Positions 1 through 6,065 are shown, counted from the stretch's first letter. The stretch is DNA of 7,629 nucleotides from Peptococcaceae bacterium UBA5356 (GCA_002407935.1 DHPU01000015.1:1-7629); one strand, 5' to 3'. Numbers and translations: made by a program. The notes: generated by a model not told the origin, from the letters alone.

Positions 1-58
1 GAATTTAACTTTTCAATTAAGGTTGAAGGCTTTAGACAGGGTCAAAAAATAATAGATG

Positions 59-87
59 TTGCTATATTTCTTGAGATATGATATTAT
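59..87 (+). promoter_or_regulatory. Sigma-A-type promoter for the helicase/zinc-ribbon operon
   Basis: A TTGCTA -35 box (59-64) and a TATTAT -10 box (82-87) are separated by exactly 17 bases. Transcription would start near 94, giving a leader of almost 150 bases before the GTG start of the helicase at 242. No gene is visible in 1-58. Inferred from consensus matching only. Confidence 0.6.
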
Positions 88-152
88 GTAAAAGTAATAT
101 TGTTTTTTCAACGGCCTGACTCCGATCTTAGTATGCAGAATTTCGGAATTAT

Positions 153-194
153 AGAGCGGGAAACTCAATTAATTATGAGTGGCTCGCTCTTTTT
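153..194 (+). promoter_or_regulatory. Terminator-like hairpin in the leader of the DEAD-box helicase gene
   Basis: AGAGCG (153-158) pairs with CGCTCT (185-190). An inner stem ACTCA (163-167) pairs with TGAGT (176-180) around an 8-base loop, and four further T follow (191-194). It lies downstream of the predicted promoter and about 50 bases before the start codon, so it would stop or slow transcription inside the leader. It could be an attenuator controlling the helicase, or the terminator of a short transcript beginning at about 94. An alternative antiterminator pairing was not clearly identified. Confidence 0.45.
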
Positions 195-241
195 ATGTTT
201 ATACGGCGAAAAAAGGATATAATAACGAAGGAGAAGAATAA

Positions 242-1396
242 GTGAAATTTGAAAAACTAAACATCATTACCCCTATCCTGAAGGCTTTAAGCACAGAGGG
301 ATATACCATGCCTACTCCCATACAGGAAAAGGCGATACCGGTTATACTTGAGGGAAAGGATCTGCTTGGGTGTGCGCAAACCGGTACAGGAAAGACAGCG
401 GCGTTCGCGATTCCTTTATTGCAGATGCTCTGTAATGAACAGAAAAATGAAAAAGGGTCACGTACAATTAAGGCTTTGATCATGACTCCCACGCGGGAAC
501 TGGCAATTCAGATTGGCGAGAGCTTTGCTGCTTACGGAAGACACACGGGAATTAAACACACCGTGATTTTTGGTGGGGTATCGCAAGTTAACCAAACCAA
601 CGCCTTAAAAGCGGGAGTGGATATTCTTATCGCAACCCCGGGTCGGCTGCTTGACCTGCTGAACCAGAGATACGTCAAGTTGAACCACATTAAGCAGTTT
701 GTACTTGATGAGGCAGATCGTATGCTTGATATGGGATTTTGGCCCGATGTGAAAAGAATTATCGCCCAATTGCCGGCTACCAGACAAACACTGTTGTTTT
801 CGGCAACGATGCCGCAGGAAATTACCAAGATGGTAGATGCCGTTTTAACGGATCCGGTGAAGGTTGCAGTGACTCCAGTTTCGTCTACAGTGGATACGAT
901 TAAGCAAACAGTTTATTTCGTTGATCGGAAAAATAAAAAATCCTTGCTGATAGAGCTGTTGAAAAAAGGAACCATCGATTCTGCTCTGGTCTTTACGCGG
1001 ACAAAGCATGGAGCGGATAAGGTGGCCAGAGATCTGGCCAAAGTAAGGATAACGGCTCAGGCCATCCATGGTGATAAATCGCAGACGGCTCGACAGCTTG
1101 CCTTGAATAATTTCAAGTTAAAACGTACAAGAGTGCTTGTAGCAACGGACATAGCGGCTAGAGGAATCGATGTGCAGGAATTGTCCTATGTAATCAATTT
1201 TGATATGCCGAATATGCCTGAAACTTATGTTCATCGGATAGGCAGAACAGGAAGAGCGGGAATGGGGGGAACGGCATTGTCTTTTTGTGATAATGAAGAA
1301 AAAGGATATTTGCGGAATATACAGAAGCTCATATCCAAAAAAATTCCTGTCAGTGAGGATCAGCCTTATACCATGAGCACTGCTGCTGGTAAGTGA
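242..1396 (+). CDS. DEAD-box ATP-dependent RNA helicase, RhlE-type
   Basis: A 384-residue cytoplasmic helicase that would use ATP to unwind or remodel RNA duplexes, in roles such as ribosome assembly, mRNA turnover or cold adaptation. All core motifs are visible: Q motif ending PTPIQ (24-28), Walker A AQTGTGKT (45-52), PTRELA (83-88), TPGR (132-135), DEAD (156-159), SAT (187-189), ATDIAARGID (301-310) and HRIGRTGR (331-338). It is little more than the two RecA-like domains; the basic C-terminal tail common in RhlE relatives is short here. The GTG start at 242 is chosen because GAAGGAG (227-233) sits 8 bases upstream. The next gene starts 55 bases after the stop with no terminator between, so they are probably co-transcribed. 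The general family is certain; the exact orthologue (RhlE, CshA-like) is not. Confidence 0.95.
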   Translation: MKFEKLNIITPILKALSTEGYTMPTPIQEKAIPVILEGKDLLGCAQTGTGKTAAFAIPLLQMLCNEQKNEKGSRTIKALIMTPTRELAIQIGESFAAYGRHTGIKHTVIFGGVSQVNQTNALKAGVDILIATPGRLLDLLNQRYVKLNHIKQFVLDEADRMLDMGFWPDVKRIIAQLPATRQTLLFSATMPQEITKMVDAVLTDPVKVAVTPVSSTVDTIKQTVYFVDRKNKKSLLIELLKKGTIDSALVFTRTKHGADKVARDLAKVRITAQAIHGDKSQTARQLALNNFKLKRTRVLVATDIAARGIDVQELSYVINFDMPNMPETYVHRIGRTGRAGMGGTALSFCDNEEKGYLRNIQKLISKKIPVSEDQPYTMSTAAGK

Positions 1397-1451
1397 TGTC
1401 CTTTGGATTATAGCAAGATTACACAAAAGAGAAGATGGGAGGTGTATAAAT

Positions 1452-1655
1452 ATGGCAGATAAAACTATTACATGCAAGGATTGCAATGCAACTTTTGTTT
1501 TTACTGAAAGCGAACAGGAATTTTACAAGGAAAAAGGTTTTGAAAACGAGCCGCAGAGATGTCCTGCTTGTCGAGCAGCAAAAAAGCAGCAAAGAGGAAA
1601 TAGAGGCGGTAACGGAAGAGGAAACAAAAGCTTTGGCGGCGGAAATAGGTGGTAA
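1452..1655 (+). CDS. Small zinc-ribbon protein with an RG-rich tail
   Basis: A 67-residue protein with two CxxC knuckles, C8/C11 and C37/C40, which together should bind one zinc ion. The segment between them is acidic and aromatic. From about residue 46 the tail is rich in Arg, Gly and Asn (RGNRGG, GRGNKS, GGGNRW), similar to RGG-type RNA-binding tails. It resembles the small zinc-ribbon proteins annotated as zf-trcl or 'zinc-ribbon domain-containing protein', which have no established function. A strong GGGAGGTG (1437-1444) lies 7 bases before the ATG. It sits just after the DEAD-box helicase with no terminator between and shares the terminator that follows. I infer an RNA-binding partner or helper of the helicase; this is not shown directly. 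Confidence 0.88.
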   Translation: MADKTITCKDCNATFVFTESEQEFYKEKGFENEPQRCPACRAAKKQQRGNRGGNGRGNKSFGGGNRW

Positions 1656-1656
1656 T

Positions 1657-1688
1657 AAAAAAGGAGAGTATGCACTCTCCCTTTTTTA
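1657..1688 (+). terminator. Intrinsic terminator of the helicase/zinc-ribbon operon
   Basis: Perfect 7-bp stem GGAGAGT (1663-1669) with ACTCTCC (1674-1680), loop ATGC, followed by C and a T run (1682-1687). A-rich sequence before the stem can pair with the T run, so it might work on both strands. Confidence 0.9.
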
Positions 1689-1714
1689 TGCCATATTTAT
1701 TTACTAAAATTTGG

Positions 1715-1743
1715 TTGAAATAACAAATATTTCAGTGTATAAT
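1715..1743 (+). promoter_or_regulatory. Near-perfect sigma-A promoter for the RCC1-repeat gene
   Basis: TTGAAA (1715-1720) and TATAAT (1738-1743) with a 17-base spacer, right after the preceding terminator. Predicted start of transcription is about 1750, leaving about 100 bases of leader before the ATG at 1853. Confidence 0.85.
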
Positions 1744-1749
1744 TAAGGA

Positions 1750-1852
1750 AGTGAAATGGCACTAGGTGCTATTGTAGGAGGTGATGGGAAAATACACCAA
1801 GGTGGGAATTGCCAAACAGTAAAATAAAAAAATGATCTGGGAGGTAATACAA
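1750..1852 (+). promoter_or_regulatory. Structured leader of the RCC1-repeat gene, with a possible 23-codon upstream frame
   Basis: The leader begins with an 8-bp hairpin (1755-1762 with 1766-1773, one G-T pair, loop TAG). Next is a strong Shine-Dalgarno-like AGGAGGTG (1776-1783) that is too close to the following ATG (1784, a 12-codon frame) to be ideal. An ATG at 1756 opens a 23-codon frame ending with TAA at 1825-1827, but its own AAGGAAG lies at or before the predicted transcription start. No known riboswitch class was recognised. The leader may be regulatory; this is tentative. Confidence 0.3.
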
Positions 1853-3640
1853 ATGGATTGGGGAAAAAAAAGAAAAAGCAAACCAATTGTAATAATAATG
1901 TTTATTGCTATGTTATTGCAGTGTATGCCGTTAGTGACTTTAGCGGGTATTACTAGTACTACTTCTGCGGCAGCGGTAGGGGAATGGTATTTTAATGAAG
2001 AGAAAGGCATGTTAGCGGAGGATTCCAGCGGTAACGGAAACAATGGCACAATAATTGGAGCAACTTGGGTTGATGGTAAAAAAGGTTCTGCTTTAAGCTT
2101 TGACGGAATAGATGATTATGTGGAAATACCACATGACGCCCTTCTTAGTCCTAATACAGCTTTAACAATAGAAGCATGGGTAAATCCGGCCAGTAACACA
2201 GTTTGGCAAAGAATAGTTTCGAAATCATATCATCCGAATACAGACTATAGCTTATTCCGCGGAGATAAAAATAATGTAGGCTTTTCTATCAAAATGGGGA
2301 CTGTAAACAGAACAGTTTATTCTCCAGCGGATTCTGTACCCATAGGCACTTGGACTTATGTGGTTGGTACATACGACGGAACGAGGCTGAGAATTTATGT
2401 TAACGGAACACAGGTAAATTCCCTTGCCATAAGCGGCAAGATTAATGTGCACGCAGAACCGCTGAGGATTGGGGGAGATCCCCAAGGTGATTTCTTCAAG
2501 GGGATGATTGATGAAGTAAGTATTTTTAACAGAGCTTTAACAGCGGCAGAAGTACTTTCCCGTTACGAAAAAGCACTTTTTAAAACACAGGCTAAGCTGG
2601 AGGCGGGGAGAAATATTAGTGTACTATTGAAAGAAAATGGGACAGTCTGGGCTTCAGGATTTAACGGCTATGGACAGCTAGGGGACGGGACGACAGTAAA
2701 TAGATACAAACCGGTACAGGCAAAAGGTTTGGAAGGAATAGGAGGGATATCGGTAGGAGATATTCATATTCTGGCACTAAAAAGAACCGGAACAGTCTGG
2801 GCATGGGGAGCTAATGGTTTCGGTGAGTTAGGTGATGGAACGACAATAAATAGATACGAACCGATACAGGTAAAGGGTTTAGAAGGGGTAGCAGCAATAT
2901 CGGCAGGAAATAGTTATAGCTTGGCACTAAAAGAAGACGGGACAGTCTGGGAGTGGGGGGCTAAGCGTGACTACTCAGCAGAAAATAAAACATGGATACC
3001 AATAACAGAACCTGTACAGGTGCAAGGTTTACAGCAGGTTACAGCAATAGCGGCGGGAAAAGATTATAATCTGGTACTGAAGAAAGACGGAACAGTTTGG
3101 GCGTGGGGAGATAACGAACACGGACAATTAGGGAACGGAACGACGACGCTCTCGACAGAACCGGTGCAGGTGCAAGGTTTGGAAGGGGTAGTGGCGATTT
3201 CCACCAATATTTATCATAGTATAGCTTTGAAAGAAGATGGGACTATTTGGGCCTGGGGCTATAATTATTACGGGCAGTTAGGGGATGGGACACAAATAGA
3301 TCGCACAGAACCGGTGCAGGTGCAGAATTTGGAAGGGGTAGCAGCAATTTCAGTAGGATGTTTTCATAGTATGGCTTGGAAAGAAGATGGGACAATTTGG
3401 GCCTGGGGCGATAATTTTGACGGGCAGTTAGGGGATGGAACTCAAATAGACCGAATCGAACCGGTGCAGGTGCAAGGCTTGGAAGAAGTAGTGGAAATAT
3501 CGGGAGGTTATATGCATAGTTTGGCGATAAAGCCAGACGGAACAGTCTGGGCCTGGGGCTATAATGGATTTGGCTCGTTCGGTGACGGTACGTCAAATAG
3601 TTCAAATTTACCGGTGTATACCGGTAACAAAATTAAATAG
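1853..3640 (+). CDS. Secreted LamG-domain and seven-blade RCC1-repeat protein
   Basis: A 595-residue exported protein. The start is set at ATG 1853, not the in-frame ATG at 1832, because GGGAGGT (1839-1845) sits 7 bases before 1853 and lies downstream of 1832. The N-terminus has a basic stretch (KKRKSK) and a hydrophobic core, a signal peptide probably cleaved near residue 31 (VTLA) or a little later. Residues about 43-240 form a concanavalin A-like/LamG domain (FDGIDDYVEIP, LTIEAWVNP, MIDEVSIFNRAL). Residues about 250-589 contain seven RCC1-type repeats, each starting GT(V/I)W and mostly carrying GQLGDGT. They fall in an exact 50-residue register and should form one closed beta-propeller, with the strand before repeat 1 closing the ring with repeat 7. 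There is no LPxTG signal, S-layer domain or other anchor. It is transcribed alone. A role in binding surface carbohydrate or protein is likely by family, but the ligand is unknown. Confidence 0.88.
   Translation: MDWGKKRKSKPIVIIMFIAMLLQCMPLVTLAGITSTTSAAAVGEWYFNEEKGMLAEDSSGNGNNGTIIGATWVDGKKGSALSFDGIDDYVEIPHDALLSPNTALTIEAWVNPASNTVWQRIVSKSYHPNTDYSLFRGDKNNVGFSIKMGTVNRTVYSPADSVPIGTWTYVVGTYDGTRLRIYVNGTQVNSLAISGKINVHAEPLRIGGDPQGDFFKGMIDEVSIFNRALTAAEVLSRYEKALFKTQAKLEAGRNISVLLKENGTVWASGFNGYGQLGDGTTVNRYKPVQAKGLEGIGGISVGDIHILALKRTGTVWAWGANGFGELGDGTTINRYEPIQVKGLEGVAAISAGNSYSLALKEDGTVWEWGAKRDYSAENKTWIPITEPVQVQGLQQVTAIAAGKDYNLVLKKDGTVWAWGDNEHGQLGNGTTTLSTEPVQVQGLEGVVAISTNIYHSIALKEDGTIWAWGYNYYGQLGDGTQIDRTEPVQVQNLEGVAAISVGCFHSMAWKEDGTIWAWGDNFDGQLGDGTQIDRIEPVQVQGLEEVVEISGGYMHSLAIKPDGTVWAWGYNGFGSFGDGTSNSSNLPVYTGNKIK
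2639..3619 (+). repeat. Seven in-gene RCC1 repeats with an exact 150-base period
   Basis: The GT(V/I)W codons begin at 2639, 2789, 2939, 3089, 3239, 3389 and 3539, so the period is 150 bases with no insertion or deletion. Repeats 4-6 are most alike at DNA level and share blocks such as GAACCGGTGCAGGTGCA. Repeat 3 has lost the GQLGDGT element yet keeps the length. Repeat 7 is shorter and ends the protein. Confidence 0.9.
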
Positions 3641-3664
3641 AACCAGAAAACAGAACCAGAAAAC
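3639..3664 (+). repeat. 13-base tandem duplication at the RCC1 gene stop codon
   Basis: AGAACCAGAAAAC occurs twice head to tail (3639-3651 and 3652-3664). The first copy overlaps the TAG stop and the second runs into the terminator stem. It is probably a replication-slippage duplication with no function. Confidence 0.7.
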
Positions 3665-3705
3665 GCCTTATATCTATCGACTTTGATAAGATATAAGGCG
3701 TTTTT
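3661..3705 (+). terminator. Strong intrinsic terminator of the RCC1-repeat gene
   Basis: Perfect 12-bp stem CGCCTTATATCT (3664-3675) with AGATATAAGGCG (3689-3700). It is flanked by AAA before and TTTTT after, which lengthens the stem and provides the T tract. Confidence 0.93.
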
Positions 3706-3733
3706 GTGTTTCTTTGTGAAGTATGTATTTTAA

Positions 3734-3762
3734 TTGTGTTTATTCGTTTAGCCGTATATAAT
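3734..3762 (+). promoter_or_regulatory. Promoter for the C_GCAxxG_C_C family gene
   Basis: A weak -35 TTGTGT (3734-3739), a 17-base spacer and a perfect TATAAT (3757-3762). Transcription would start near 3769, about 70 bases before the ATG. No obvious operator was found in the leader. Confidence 0.6.
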
Positions 3763-3838
3763 AAAAATGGTTATTTTTATAGGCATTATAAGATATATGA
3801 ATATGCTTAACAATGTAGATTAGAAGGGGGAATAAAAG

Positions 3839-4324
3839 ATGAATGATAAGCTAAGTTGCCCTTCAGAGCGTGCTATGGCATTGTTTAGAGAGGGTTACAA
3901 CTGTTCACAGGCAGTTATAGGCGCATTTTGTGATGAAACAGGTATGGACTTTGAGACCGCGATAAAGCTCTCTTCTTCCTTTGGCGGCGGGATGGGAAGA
4001 TTGCGCGAAGTATGCGGAGCGGTTAGTGGTATGTTCATGGTTGCCGGGCTGCTATACGGATTTACTGATCCTTTAAATAAAAAAGAAAGAGTGGAACATT
4101 ACAAATTAATTCAATCACTTGCTGAGCAATTCAAAGAAGAAAACGGTTCGATTATTTGCAAGGAATTATCGGGTCTCAGTACAGACACTAATAAATTAAT
4201 CCCCGATGCAAGAAAAGGAGAATATAATAAAAAACGTCCTTGTGTTGAACTGGTAGGACAAGCGGCAGATTTGCTGGATAAAATTATAAAAAACAGAGCG
4301 ATAGAGGAAACAAACGGAAAATAG
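3839..4324 (+). CDS. C_GCAxxG_C_C family (putative redox) protein
   Basis: A 161-residue soluble protein matching the Cys-rich family known as C_GCAxxG_C_C, common in anaerobes and thought to be redox-active but without an established reaction. The hallmarks are GYNCSQAV with C22, the glycine-rich FGGGMGRLREVCGAVSG with C59, and two later cysteines, C107 (IICKEL) and C135 (RPCVELV). C7 and C31 are further, less typical cysteines. The length is normal for the family. All family cysteines use TGT or TGC, so this is not a selenoprotein version. AAGGGGG (3824-3830) lies 8 bases before the ATG. The gene stands alone between its own promoter and terminator, so its context gives no partner. Confidence 0.9.
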   Translation: MNDKLSCPSERAMALFREGYNCSQAVIGAFCDETGMDFETAIKLSSSFGGGMGRLREVCGAVSGMFMVAGLLYGFTDPLNKKERVEHYKLIQSLAEQFKEENGSIICKELSGLSTDTNKLIPDARKGEYNKKRPCVELVGQAADLLDKIIKNRAIEETNGK

Positions 4325-4335
4325 GTAAAAAAGCA

Positions 4336-4374
4336 AACCCTGCATGAAACTGCAAATGTTTATGCGGGGTTTTC
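4336..4374 (+). terminator. Intrinsic terminator after the C_GCAxxG_C_C gene
   Basis: AACCCTGCAT (4336-4345) pairs with ATGCGGGGTT (4362-4371), ten pairs with one T-G. An inner AAAC/GTTT pairing extends the stem, and TTTTC follows. Confidence 0.85.
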
Positions 4375-4410
4375 GTTATTCTGGTTTATTTTTTAGGTTT
4401 TAAATTAAAA

Positions 4411-4441
4411 TAGACAAAATAGCAGAAAAATATTGTATAAT
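4411..4441 (+). promoter_or_regulatory. Probable promoter for radC
   Basis: TAGACA (4411-4416, five of six consensus bases) and a perfect TATAAT (4436-4441). The spacer of 19 bases is longer than ideal. The predicted leader is only about 27 bases. Confidence 0.55.
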
Positions 4442-4474
4442 AACCTTATGAGGAAAATTGTGTAAGAGGGGATT

Positions 4475-5158
4475 ATGGAAAAGAATTTACATAAAGGGCA
4501 TCGACAAAGGGTGAAAGCAAGGTATCTCCAAGAAGGACTGGATGCCTTTGCTGACCATCAGGTGCTGGAAATGCTTTTGTTTTACTGTATACCGATGAAG
4601 GACACGAATGAACTGGCTCATAAAATGATTCAGGAATTTGGGTCATTGGCGGGTTTGTTGGAAGCTGATCCTAAAGCGATTTGTGAGCGTTGTAAAGTCA
4701 GCGAAAATACGGCGATTTTGGTATCATTGATCCCTTCTCTGGCCCGAAGATACCTTCGGGGGAAATGGGGAGACAGACCTGTTTTAAGCACTTCATCTAA
4801 AGCTGGTGAATACACGGTGTCCCTTTTTGCGGGCAGAACCTATGAGGCTTTTTATGTGATTTGTCTGGATGCCCAAAATCGGGTTAATCATGCCGAGCTG
4901 GTGCACGAAGGAACGATTAATGAAGCTCCCGTTTACCCTAGAATCATTATAGAGACAGCTTTACGGCACAAGGCCAACACCATAATCGTGGCGCATAACC
5001 ACCCGGGAGGAAGTCTGCGTCCTTCCGGCGGCGATATAGAAGTAACGAAAAGGATCATGACCGCCGCCGAAGCTATTGCGATCAGTGTGGTAGATCACAT
5101 TATTGTCGCCGGAGAAAAGTATTTTAGCTTTGCCGAAAATGGGCTATTAGGGAATTAA
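4475..5158 (+). CDS. radC: RadC-family JAB/MPN-domain protein
   Basis: A 227-residue cytoplasmic protein of the UPF0758/RadC family. The N-terminal half (about 1-95) is the helix-hairpin-helix-like region (HKGHRQRVKARYL, FADHQVLEMLLFY). The C-terminal half (about 103-227) is a JAB domain with the JAMM-type metal site H174-x-H176, S184 and D187 (AHNHPGG ... PSGGD); a glutamate in HEGTINEAPVYPR (145 or 150) lies upstream. The metal ligands are all present, so the protein appears intact. The family was named for DNA repair, but that role is disputed, and radC genes are frequent in mobile and accessory DNA. The length is normal. AAGAGGGG (4464-4471) lies close before the ATG. No terminator follows; the sequence runs directly into a helicase remnant. 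Confidence 0.95.
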   Translation: MEKNLHKGHRQRVKARYLQEGLDAFADHQVLEMLLFYCIPMKDTNELAHKMIQEFGSLAGLLEADPKAICERCKVSENTAILVSLIPSLARRYLRGKWGDRPVLSTSSKAGEYTVSLFAGRTYEAFYVICLDAQNRVNHAELVHEGTINEAPVYPRIIIETALRHKANTIIVAHNHPGGSLRPSGGDIEVTKRIMTAAEAIAISVVDHIIVAGEKYFSFAENGLLGN

Positions 5159-5176
5159 ATAAATTTGAGGAGTAAG

Positions 5177-5678
5177 TGTAAGCAAGGATTAGAAATTCTG
5201 GATTTGGATCCGGTGATGTTTCTGAGACCAATCGAATCGTCGACTTTTTTTGCAGACCATAGAAAATACCTCTATGAGCAAAATGTATAAGTTGCCGATT
5301 TTCCTGGTCTTTTATAATCATGGACAAATGAAGCTTCATATTAATGAAGATGATATCTACCAAAGCTTTCAGGAGTTTTATGCAAATGCCTCAAATGCGG
5401 TTGATCTGTTGCGGGATAAAGGAAACCGGGATTATAAGAACTGGGGCCAAAAGGAATTTATAGATTTAGCCCGCCGGAATTCGATGCATTTTTTGCAACA
5501 AACTTCCCCGAATTTTTTCCGCGAAGAGGAACAGGGTTTTGCTCTAAATCCTGCTTTAAAAGAGTATTTGCATAACTCCGCTTTTGTCAGATACTTCAAG
5601 GACATCATTGATTATCGGGGCAGACGGTTTTTCAAGGAGAGGCTGGAAAAAATACAAGCTGAAATTGAAGGAAAATGA
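5177..5678 (+). pseudogene. Remnant of an SF2 (DEAD/DEAH-type) helicase gene, internally deleted and frameshifted
   Basis: Two reading-frame pieces together look like the end of a large SF2 helicase. From about 5180, in the same frame as radC but after its stop, the translation reads KQGLEILDLDPVMFLRPIES, like motif V of Res/UvrB-type helicases (usually '(N)EG-D-PD-D-V-FLRPTES'). The next element in such proteins, motif VI (QQLGRGLR-like), is missing; the frame goes on as FFADHRKYLYEQNV and stops at 5288-5290. The sequence resumes one frame over (open 5226-5678): YKLPIFLVFYNHG, DKGNRDYKNWGQKEF and a C-terminal IIDYRGRRFF. Predicted starts there (TTG 5250, ATG 5274, ATG 5283) have no ribosome binding site. 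The helicase assignment is from memory of the family; the frame break is directly visible. An alternative is that 5250-5678 alone is a small expressed gene of 142 codons. Confidence 0.6.
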
Positions 5679-5776
5679 GATGCGATTTTATCGTTAAGGT
5701 AAACCATGAGGGGGTTGTTAAAGATGGAGCAAGTACAACCTTCCGATTAGGCAAGAAGAGAATGAAGCAGCCGTAA
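5675..5776 (+). CDS. Small hypothetical frame overlapping the helicase remnant stop
   Basis: A 33-codon frame whose ATG (5675) overlaps the TGA of the preceding remnant as ATGA, with AAGGA a few bases upstream. The translation starts MRCDFIVKVNHEGVVKDG and is basic towards the end (LGKKRMKQP). The overlap suggests translational coupling in the ancestral operon, so this may be the truncated start of the next gene. No family was recognised. It may not be expressed today. Confidence 0.25.
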   Translation: MRCDFIVKVNHEGVVKDGASTTFRLGKKRMKQP

Positions 5777-5798
5777 ATAACCAAAAATATGACAACCA

Positions 5799-5827
5799 TT
5801 GTAACATTTAGCATATTAGTGTAGAAT
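5799..5827 (+). promoter_or_regulatory. Predicted promoter in the gap after the helicase remnant
   Basis: TTGTAA (5799-5804), 17 bases, TAGAAT (5822-5827). Transcription would begin near 5834 and run through the small frame at 5884, the inverted repeat, and probably into the membrane-protein gene at 6066, as no terminator with a T tract lies between. Confidence 0.45.
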
Positions 5828-5883
5828 TATTTCATGCGAGAAAAATATTTAATGCACCTGAACACACCTTTTTGAAGGAGAAA

Positions 5884-6015
5884 TTGATTAAGGTATATAC
5901 AGGAACTCTTGGGTCATGCCAGCTCAAGTTAGAGAAAGAGGTATTACCCGAACTAACCTTCGGGAATACCACTAAATTAGTAGATTATCCGAAGGTTAGT
6001 TCGGAGATTAAGTAG
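5884..6015 (+). CDS. Small hypothetical open frame across the inverted repeat
   Basis: A 43-codon frame from TTG 5884, with GAAGGAG (5874-5880) only 3 bases upstream; the frame is open back to 5812 without a better start. It reads IKVYTGTLGSCQLKLEKEVL near its start and ends at TAG (6013-6015). The composition looks protein-like, but the second half is encoded by the arms of the perfect inverted repeat (5948-6004), so the frame could be accidental or a gene end overwritten by a palindrome. It is not recognised as any family. It could also be a remnant of a longer gene. Confidence 0.25.
   Translation: MIKVYTGTLGSCQLKLEKEVLPELTFGNTTKLVDYPKVSSEIK
5940..6005 (+). repeat. Perfect 16-bp inverted repeat with self-complementary arms
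   Basis: CCGAACTAACCTTCGG (5948-5963) and CCGAAGGTTAGTTCGG (5989-6004) are exact reverse complements across 25 bases. Each arm is also a hairpin by itself: the left has CCCGAA/TTCGGG around loop CTAACC, extended by GGTATT/AATACC (5940-5970, one bulged A); the right has TCCGAA/TTCGGA around loop GGTTAG (5988-6005). The two loops are complementary. No T tract follows, so it is not a normal terminator. It could be a recombination or protein-binding site, or a folded RNA switching between one long and two short hairpins. Confidence 0.85.
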
Positions 6016-6065
6016 TTAGGCGAAAGCAGGGTTAATCTTGAGAGTATAATGAGGAGGAAAACATT

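Noticed and set aside
199..492. 97-codon minus-strand frame opposite the helicase start
   Set aside because: It runs through the helicase leader and first domain, has no ribosome binding site worth noting, and its translation looks like an antisense shadow.
1486..1707. 73-codon plus-strand frame overlapping the zinc-ribbon gene
   Set aside because: It runs in another frame across the zinc-ribbon gene and its terminator; the CxxC frame is clearly the coding one.
1832..1852. In-frame upstream ATG at 1832 as the start of the RCC1 protein
   Set aside because: The only strong ribosome binding site (1839-1845) lies after it, and starting at 1853 gives a normal signal peptide.
3243..3605. 120-codon minus-strand frame within the RCC1 repeats
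   Set aside because: A by-product of the repetitive coding sequence; the repeated peptide mirrors the RCC1 period and has no start signals.
2639..3619. Regular repeats as a CRISPR array
   Set aside because: The 150-base period is coding RCC1 repeats in one open frame, not short identical repeats with unique spacers.
3839..4324. Selenocysteine version of the C_GCAxxG_C_C protein
   Set aside because: The conserved positions are TGT or TGC codons and there is no in-frame TGA.
5948..6004. Inverted repeat as an intrinsic terminator
   Set aside because: No T tract follows the right arm (AGATTAAGTAG), and the loop is long.
6022..6050. Promoter with TATAAT at 6045-6050
   Set aside because: No acceptable -35 box at 16-18 bases, and transcription would start within the ribosome binding site of the gene at 6066.
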